Source of the DNA: an uncultured Sedimentitalea sp.
Lineage (GTDB): Bacteria > Pseudomonadota > Alphaproteobacteria > Rhodobacterales > Rhodobacteraceae
Assembly: GCA_947504115.1 (NCBI GenBank)
Contig: CANNGH010000008.1
Location: 1 to 64,000, forward strand
DNA: 64,000 bases
Reading direction: 5' to 3'
Shown: one piece after another, positions 58,515 to 64,000 of the stretch
Layout of the letters: every line of letters begins with the position of its first letter
How positions within the stretch are numbered: position 1 is the stretch's first letter
Translations under genes and position numbers: made by a program
Notes under the pieces: generated by a model
What the model saw: only the letters and a program-made list of their open reading frames with translations
What the model was told of the DNA's origin: nothing
Databases searched by the model: none

Positions 58515-58604
58515 GGCGACCTCGTTTTCTGCGTCTCGAACATATACTGCTACACATAGTGCAACACAATGTGCTGTGCAAGCCAAGGCCCGCGCGACCG
58601 GGCC

Positions 58605-59654
58605 TTATCCCAGCAGGTCGGTCGCCGGGTTGTCGGTGATTTCCACATCGTCGTAATAGCGTTGCGCCTGCGCGACCGAGCGGTGCAGCGACAGGCGCAT
58701 CGCCGCCTGGATCGGCGCGCCGTCCAGCGCCGCCTGGGTCAGGAACCCGGCGCGCAGCCCGTGCGGCGTGGCGAAACCGGGATCGTATCCCGCAAGCACC
58801 AGCCGCTGGCGCACGATGTGATGCACCGCGTCCGCGCTGAGCCTGCGGTTCAGCACCCGGCCGCTTTTCGAGATCGGGCGGAACAGCGGCCCGTCCTCGA
58901 TTCCCGCCACCTCGATCCAGTGCAGCAGCGCCCGCGCCGCCCGTCCCTTGAGCACCAGCCGAGGGGTCGCGCCGGGGCGGGTGGTCTTGGTCTGCAGCAG
59001 CGAGATCCAGACCAGCCCCCTGGCCGCATCCGCATCCGGGGTCACGTCGGCGCGCATCAGATCCGCGATTTCGGACCGCCGCCGCCCGCCGCTGGCCCAG
59101 CCGGTCATCAGCAGCGCGCGGTCGCGGCAATCGCGCATGCTGGCGCGGCAGGTGGCCAGCATCGCCTCGAGCACGGGACGCGTGATCGGATGCGCCGATT
59201 TCGGCGCGGGGGGTCGTGCGGCGGCGCGGCGGGCCTTGGCACGGGCCTGTTTCAGCAGCGCCGCGTCGAACGGATTGTCGAGATTGCGCATCCGGTGGAA
59301 CGCCCGCCAGGACGCGATGCGCCGGTCCAGCGTCGAGGGCGCCGGGCAGGACAGCGACTTGCGCAAGCCTTGCGCGATCAGGGCCTCGGCGGCGCTTCGG
59401 GCGGTGTCGCCGGGCGGGGCCTCGGAAAGATCGCGCGCGTGATCCAGCAGGAACCGCATCGCCACCGCCTGCGCCTCGGGCCAGGCGGGGGGCGCGTCGA
59501 ACGCCGCGCGTTTCCAGGCGGTGATGTAAAGCAGGTCACGCTCGTAGGCGCGCAGCGTGTTCTCGGGCGTGCCGCGCACGTAAAGATCGTTCAGCGCGTC
59601 GAGATCGGCCTGCGACAGCGACAGCGGACGGGAGAGGGGCGCGGGGAATGTCAT
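58605..59654 (-). CDS. Tyrosine recombinase/integrase (349 aa)
   Basis: Phage-type integrase. The N-terminal SAM-like domain (1-95) is followed by the catalytic domain with Arg in SGGRRRSEIADL (191-193), His298 and Arg301 in HGLR, His324 in LSLHRSVAQ and the nucleophile Tyr333 or 334 in AQRYYDD. All catalytic positions appear present, so it should be active. Next to a toxin-antitoxin pair, it is typical of plasmid accessory regions and may resolve multimers or integrate a mobile segment. No att sites were identified. Confidence 0.88.
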   Translation of the reverse strand: MTFPAPLSRPLSLSQADLDALNDLYVRGTPENTLRAYERDLLYITAWKRAAFDAPPAWPEAQAVAMRFLLDHARDLSEAPPGDTARSAAEALIAQGLRKSLSCPAPSTLDRRIASWRAFHRMRNLDNPFDAALLKQARAKARRAAARPPAPKSAHPITRPVLEAMLATCRASMRDCRDRALLMTGWASGGRRRSEIADLMRADVTPDADAARGLVWISLLQTKTTRPGATPRLVLKGRAARALLHWIEVAGIEDGPLFRPISKSGRVLNRRLSADAVHHIVRQRLVLAGYDPGFATPHGLRAGFLTQAALDGAPIQAAMRLSLHRSVAQAQRYYDDVEITDNPATDLLG

Positions 59655-59695
59655 GGCGCCAATCTAGCGATTTCGGGCGCTGCGGCAACATCTGT

Positions 59696-59712
59696 GATAA
59701 GCGCGACTTATC
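59696..59712. promoter_or_regulatory. Inverted repeat upstream of the integrase
   Basis: GATAAG-CGCGA-CTTATC, six-base arms, centred 50 bases before the integrase start. It might be an operator; weak evidence. Confidence 0.25.
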
Positions 59713-59806
59713 GCGGATGATGTGGTGCCAGAGCCGGGCGGTCATGTGGCGCGCAAAACATGATAAAAATGATCGTAAATAGTTAACTATTCGGAAAAAC
59801 AGGGAT

Positions 59807-60877
59807 TTATCCCTGCACCAGGAGAGAGCGGCCGTTCCGGCCGGGCAGGGGGATCGGCAATTGCGCCGAGAGGTGATGGGCGGCTGATCTGGCGATATGT
59901 GTGGCAAGGCCGGCCACCCCGGTGCAGGCCGCCACCGGACCCGGTTGCTGCCGCGCCTGGCTGGGGGTCAGGCCGTAACGGGCGCGAAAGGCCCGCAGGA
60001 ACTGGTTGCCGCTGGAAAACCCGTAATCATAGGCGATGGCGGTTATCGCCCGGCTGCGATGCCGGTGGAGATCGCGCCACGCGTGTTTCAACCGCTCCTC
60101 GCGGATCAGGCGCGCCACGCCGCCATGGCCCGGGAACATGCGGTAGAGATGCGCGCGCGATATGCGAAACCGATAGACCAGCATGTCCGGTCCCAGATCG
60201 GGATCTGCCAGGTTGGCGCGGATGAATGCCAGGATCTCGCGCTGCAGGATCCGCTGGACCGCCCCGGCGCTGTCTTCAGTCCCCGATTGCTGCCCGGCAA
60301 TGCTGGCAGCGATGAGATCGATCATCGCGCTGTCGATGGTCATGGCGTCCCGGTCAGGCATGTCGGGCATGACATCGGCGAGCCCGTGCAGGATGCTGGC
60401 GACAAGACGCGTGCCGGGGCCGTGGGCGCGCAAGACCGTGCCATGGACCGAACGGCCGCCCGTCGCCGCATCCACCCGGTCGCGCGGCATGTAAAGCATC
60501 AGGCTGGTTCCGGCCGTCTGCCGGGTGCGATGCGGGCGCGCATAATCGAAGACGCCGATATCGCCGGGGTCAAGGCGCATGTCGGTTCCGTCGCAATCGC
60601 CGGTCAGGCTGCCGTCGAGGAAAAGTTCCAGCTGGTAGCCGTCCATATCTCCCTGCGCGACGCGCGCCCGGTCGCGCAGGTTTTCACGGGCATCGAACTG
60701 CCGTTTTCCGACCATGAAAGACCCCAGCAGGCGCGAGGCAAGCCGGCCCTCGATCACCTGGCCATCAACCACAGGTGACACGTCGTAAAACGGGGCGCTC
60801 AACGACCGCCAGAAATCGGTTCGATGGCGTGATTCGATACTATCCGTCGAAACGGAGATCATCCCGGACGCCGACAT
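59807..60877 (-). CDS. AraC-family regulator with AraC_binding_2-like N-terminus (356 aa)
   Basis: Residues 1-200 form a cupin-like sensor (FWRSLSAPFYDVSPVVDGQV, DPGDIGVFDYARPHRTRQTA). The C-terminal two helix-turn-helix unit spans about 220-320 with HLYRMFPGHGGVARLIREER and AITAIAYDYGFSSGNQFLRAFR, ending RARYGLTPSQARQ. A tail of about 40 residues after this domain is unusual. The ATG (MSASGMIS) follows GGAGGAGCGGCACG. It is divergent from the DUF11 surface protein gene 330 bases away, so regulation of that gene is possible. Confidence 0.87.
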   Translation of the reverse strand: MSASGMISVSTDSIESRHRTDFWRSLSAPFYDVSPVVDGQVIEGRLASRLLGSFMVGKRQFDARENLRDRARVAQGDMDGYQLELFLDGSLTGDCDGTDMRLDPGDIGVFDYARPHRTRQTAGTSLMLYMPRDRVDAATGGRSVHGTVLRAHGPGTRLVASILHGLADVMPDMPDRDAMTIDSAMIDLIAASIAGQQSGTEDSAGAVQRILQREILAFIRANLADPDLGPDMLVYRFRISRAHLYRMFPGHGGVARLIREERLKHAWRDLHRHRSRAITAIAYDYGFSSGNQFLRAFRARYGLTPSQARQQPGPVAACTGVAGLATHIARSAAHHLSAQLPIPLPGRNGRSLLVQG

Positions 60878-61207
60878 CGTGCCGCTCCTCCGATATAAAA
60901 TCATTCATTTTCCGATACATGAATGTAACGCAATCAAGCAATTCAGAACAATGGATTACGGCCTTCGGCACGGCAACACCCATGCTGCGGTGCAGAAATA
61001 CAACGCTTTCCGAAGAAGTTCCGTTGAGATGCAAGGCCGAAGGTTTCGGGATGCCTGGCCGAGCGGGAATTTGCCTGTTCCCGTATGAGCAGAGTGAACG
61101 GGCGCTGACACGCTTTTGTGCTTTCGTCTTGCGCCCCGCTTTTGTCCCGACGCTCCCCATCTGGCGCGGCCGTGATCGTGCGCCATAGCAAAGAAGAAGT
61201 CTTGCCC
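60878..61207. other. Divergent intergenic region, AraC gene to surface-protein gene
   Basis: About 330 bases, AT-richer near 60890-60960. It should contain both promoters. A TATAAA-like box is close to the AraC start on the minus strand. No clear direct repeats for AraC binding were found. Confidence 0.4.
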
Positions 61208-64000
61208 ATGTTTCGCTCGTTTTCCGGTCGGTCTTCCGCTTTCCGGCATGCTTCCCCGCGCTGCCGCGGCGCGCGGCGCGATCTGCGCCGGTTCATGGCC
61301 GTCGTGCAGGGTTTCCTGCTGGCGCTGATGCTGGCGGTCGCGGCCTGGCCCGGAAGCGCCTCGGCCCAGGGGGTCGATTGGGTTCTCAACATGAACGACG
61401 ACGGGTTCGACCCGTTGCCCGACGGGTCGTCGGTGCCGGCGGGGGGACCATCACCTACGACATCCGGGTCTTCAACAGCGGAACGGATCCTGCGCCCGAA
61501 ACGACGCTCGAACTGGACATTCCCGAAGACGCGACGCTGACGGCCACCTCCGGCACGATCGGATCCTGCGCACCGCTGCCGGCATCGGGGGTCGCGACCG
61601 TCACCTGCCAGGTTCCCGCGCTTGGCCCCGACGAGGAGGCATCGCTGGCCGCCGATGTGGTCATGGACCGCGAGGGAGTCTTCCAGATGGCGGCCCGCGT
61701 GCCGACGGACGGCGATGACGATCCCGACAACAACGCGGCGACCGAAGGCACGACCATCGCCGCGGGCGCCGACATCGATTTGTCGCTGAGCGGGCCGGCC
61801 TCGGCCGCATCCGGCGATACGGTAACCTACAGCTTCACCGCCGAGAACCTGGGGCCGAACGCATTGGACAGCGCGGTTCTGGAATTTCCGGTGCCGACCG
61901 GTTTCGCCAACATCGCGCCGCCGGCGAACTGCACCCTGTCGGGCGGCACGTATCTTTGCGACATTCCCGGCCCGGTCGCGGTCGGCGAGAGCGTGACGCT
62001 GGATTTCCAGGGGCAGGTCGCGGCAGCGGCGGGGTCGACGGTGACGCCGGTCGGCAGCGTGAGTGACGGCGCGCCGGCCGATCCCATCACCGACAACAAC
62101 ACCGCGACCTTCGACATGGAGGTTACGGCGGGCAGCGATGTCGCGATGGCGAAATCGCGCGCGCCGGGGGGAGAGATACAGGTCGGTGACGAGGTCACCT
62201 TCACCCTGTCGCCCAGCTATACCGGCAGCACGCCCAACGGCCTGACGATCACCGATACGGTACCGTCCAATTATCAGATCGAGTCCGTCGTGCCTGCACC
62301 GGGCAGCGGCTGGGTGTGCGACATGGCCGGCCAGGACGTGACCTGTGCCAAGCCGTCCGGCAGCGGTGCCGGGGCGAACGTGTCTCTGGGCGACATCGCC
62401 ATCAACGCCACCGCGATCAGTGCCGGCAGCCCCGCCAACAGCGCGACGATCACCGCGGACGGTCCCGAAGATCCCGACCCGGCCAACAATACCGGCAGCG
62501 ATGGCGGCGCCACGATCACCGATCCGGTCGTCGATCTGCGCGCCAACAAGTCCGGGCCGACCCCGGCGCTGGTGGTGGTCGGCAACACCTATGACTTCCC
62601 GATCAGCACGACGAATGTCGGCAATGCGCCGTTTTTCGGCACCGTTGTCATGACCGACAATCTGCCGGCGGGCCTGACCTATACCGGCGCGACCCGGAAC
62701 GGCTGGACCTGCACACCGCCGCCGCTTACCGGGCCGGCGCAGATCGTCTGCGAGCGGGTCTATACCGAGGCCGCGCCGCTTGAACCGGGCGCCAGCACGC
62801 CGAGCGCCGTCATAAACGCCGAGGCGACCGCGCCGGGCACCATCGTCAACTCGATGACCGTCAGTTCGCCCGATGCCAATATCGAGGACGGCAATCCCGG
62901 CAACGACACCACCACCACCACCGTGGAGGGAAGCGAAGGCAACGCGTCCGCCGATATCTCCCTGAACAAAAGCGCATCGCTTGCCACGCTGCAGGCCGGC
63001 GACGTGCAGACCTTCACGCTCGAGGTGGTGAACGCCGGACCCGAGACGTCGAGGGATATCGAGGTCACGGACACTTTCAGCCGGTTGATCAACAACAATA
63101 TCGGCGCGACCGATGCGGGGTATATCGCAGAGGTCGTCACCGCGAATGCCGCATCGGGCGTCAGTTGCTCCACGGCGAATGCGGGCGGGTTCGGCCGTCG
63201 CCTGACCTGCGATATCGCGGAACTTCCGGTTTGCACGGCCGGGAATGACTGTCCGGTGATCACCGTTCAGGTGCGCCCCGGCGGCGATCCGGGCGCGCGG
63301 ACCAACACCGCAAGTGTGATTTCCCCGACCACCGCCGACCCGAACCTGGGCAATAACGGGGATTCCGCAGGGTTCGACATCGAGGCGCGCACCGACGTGA
63401 CCGTGAGCAAGGTCGGCTCGCCCGATCCCGTGGCGGCGGGCCAGGAACTGACCTATGTGCTGACCGCGAGCGCGGCCCGGGGATACAGCCGGGCCGAGGC
63501 CGTGACCGTTACCGACACGCTGCCCGATGACGTGACCTTCATTTCGGCGTCCCCGTCAACGGGAAGTTGCTCGTCGCAGCCCGCGGTCGGCTCCACGACC
63601 GGCGCCGGAAACAACCAGGTGGTCTGCGATCTGGGCACGATCGAGGCGGACGCACAGCAGACCGTGACCATCGTCGTGCGCCCCAACACCGCGACGCGCA
63701 ACACCACGCTGACCAACACCGCGTCGGTCGCGACCGATACGCCGGAAGCCGACACGACCAACAACGATGCCACCAGCGCGGTCGAGGTCTCGGACCCGGT
63801 GCTGGATCTGCTGGTCAACAAGACCGACAGCATCGATCCCGTCGCCGTGGGCCAGGACACGGTCTACACGATATCGGTCACCAATCGAGGCCCCTCTGCG
63901 GCGGAAAATGTCGTCGTGACCGACGACATGCCGGCCTCCGGGCTGGCCTTTCGCTCGCACACGATTCCGTCCGACGGCAGTTGTTCAAGCGTGCCGGCAG
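61208..64000 (+). CDS. DUF11-repeat surface protein, frameshifted at a G6 tract and partial
   Basis: From the ATG at 61208 (AAGAAGAAG upstream) the protein has a long N-terminus with a signal-like hydrophobic stretch (VVQGFLLALMLAVAAW, cleavage near ASA/QG). It reads on to VPAGG at 61446. The downstream coding frame is shifted by one base: from 61447 TITYDIRVFNSGTDPAPETT begins an open frame that stays open to the window end. About seven DUF11/CARDB-like beta-sandwich repeats are visible (for example DTVTYSFTAENLGPNALDS, QELTYVLTASAARGYSRAEA, DTVYTISVTNRGPSAAENV), each with an (NS/DN)xP-type link and paired Cys. One extra G in the G6 tract (61441-61446) would restore PAGGTITYD. The gene could be phase-variable, broken, or affected by a sequence error. 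Confidence 0.8.

Overview
The DNA is GC-rich (roughly 65 % by eye) with alphaproteobacterial gene content. The replication initiator, sugar-nucleotide genes, fdsGBACD-type formate dehydrogenase, DUF2793 and RTX proteins all point to the Rhodobacteraceae (Roseobacter group). An initiator gene, a parAB cassette, iterons and candidate partition sites (38.3-42.4 kb) indicate that the window is most likely part of a large plasmid or chromid. The layout resembles the RepA-type rhamnose (biofilm) plasmids known from roseobacters. Family assignments come from motif reading; no searches were run.

Layout. 0-5.4 kb: 5' end of a PA14-like surface/RTX protein, two universal stress proteins with an APC permease, and a GT-B glycosyltransferase. 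5.5-12.5 kb: NAD-dependent Mo formate dehydrogenase operon (LysR, fdsG, fdsB, fdsA, fdsC/fdhD, fdsD) with two candidate LysR operators. 12.9-17.7 kb: secreted EF-hand protein and a betaine/choline-type ABC importer with two tandem binding proteins. 17.9-22.7 kb: RTX protein with a 243-bp super-repeat, and an orphan tail-fibre-like cassette (DUF2793 plus two small genes). 22.7-27.4 kb: GDP-fucose genes (manC, fcl, gmd) and UDP-galactopyranose mutase (glf). 27.6-33.1 kb: lipoprotein, amphi-Trp protein, a decayed antiporter remnant, and a galactofuranosyltransferase-like gene between two sulfotransferase-like genes. 33.1-38.3 kb: kpsT, kpsE and kpsM capsule export genes, a GT2 transferase and a UDP-glucuronate epimerase.

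38.3-45.8 kb: the replicon. Two identical inverted 27-bp elements, each with a 16-bp palindrome, abut the 3' end of parB. parA and parB follow, then three 22-bp iterons and a perfect DnaA box ahead of repA. rfbC overlaps the 3' end of repA, followed by rfbB, a terminator-like hairpin, then rfbD and rfbA (dTDP-L-rhamnose). 45.8-51.1 kb: nucleoside deaminase, small epimerase, sugar transferase, WbpM/CapD-type dehydratase and a Wzi-type outer-membrane protein. 51.2-57.8 kb: complete LivHMGFK importer with an acyl-CoA synthetase in the operon. 57.8-61 kb: ccdAB toxin-antitoxin pair separated and bordered by related palindromic elements, a tyrosine recombinase and an AraC regulator. 61.2-64 kb: large DUF11-repeat surface protein, interrupted at a G6 tract and running off the window.

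How the genes fit together: about twenty genes make and export a complex surface glycan. Precursors are dTDP-rhamnose, GDP-fucose, UDP-Galf and UDP-galacturonate; the machinery includes KpsTME, Wzi and an initiating sugar transferase, with possible sulfation and galactofuranose. They sit around the replication/partition module, so plasmid maintenance and surface polysaccharide are physically, and at repA-rfbC perhaps translationally, linked. Formate oxidation, osmolyte import and carboxylate/amino-acid import are metabolic cargo.
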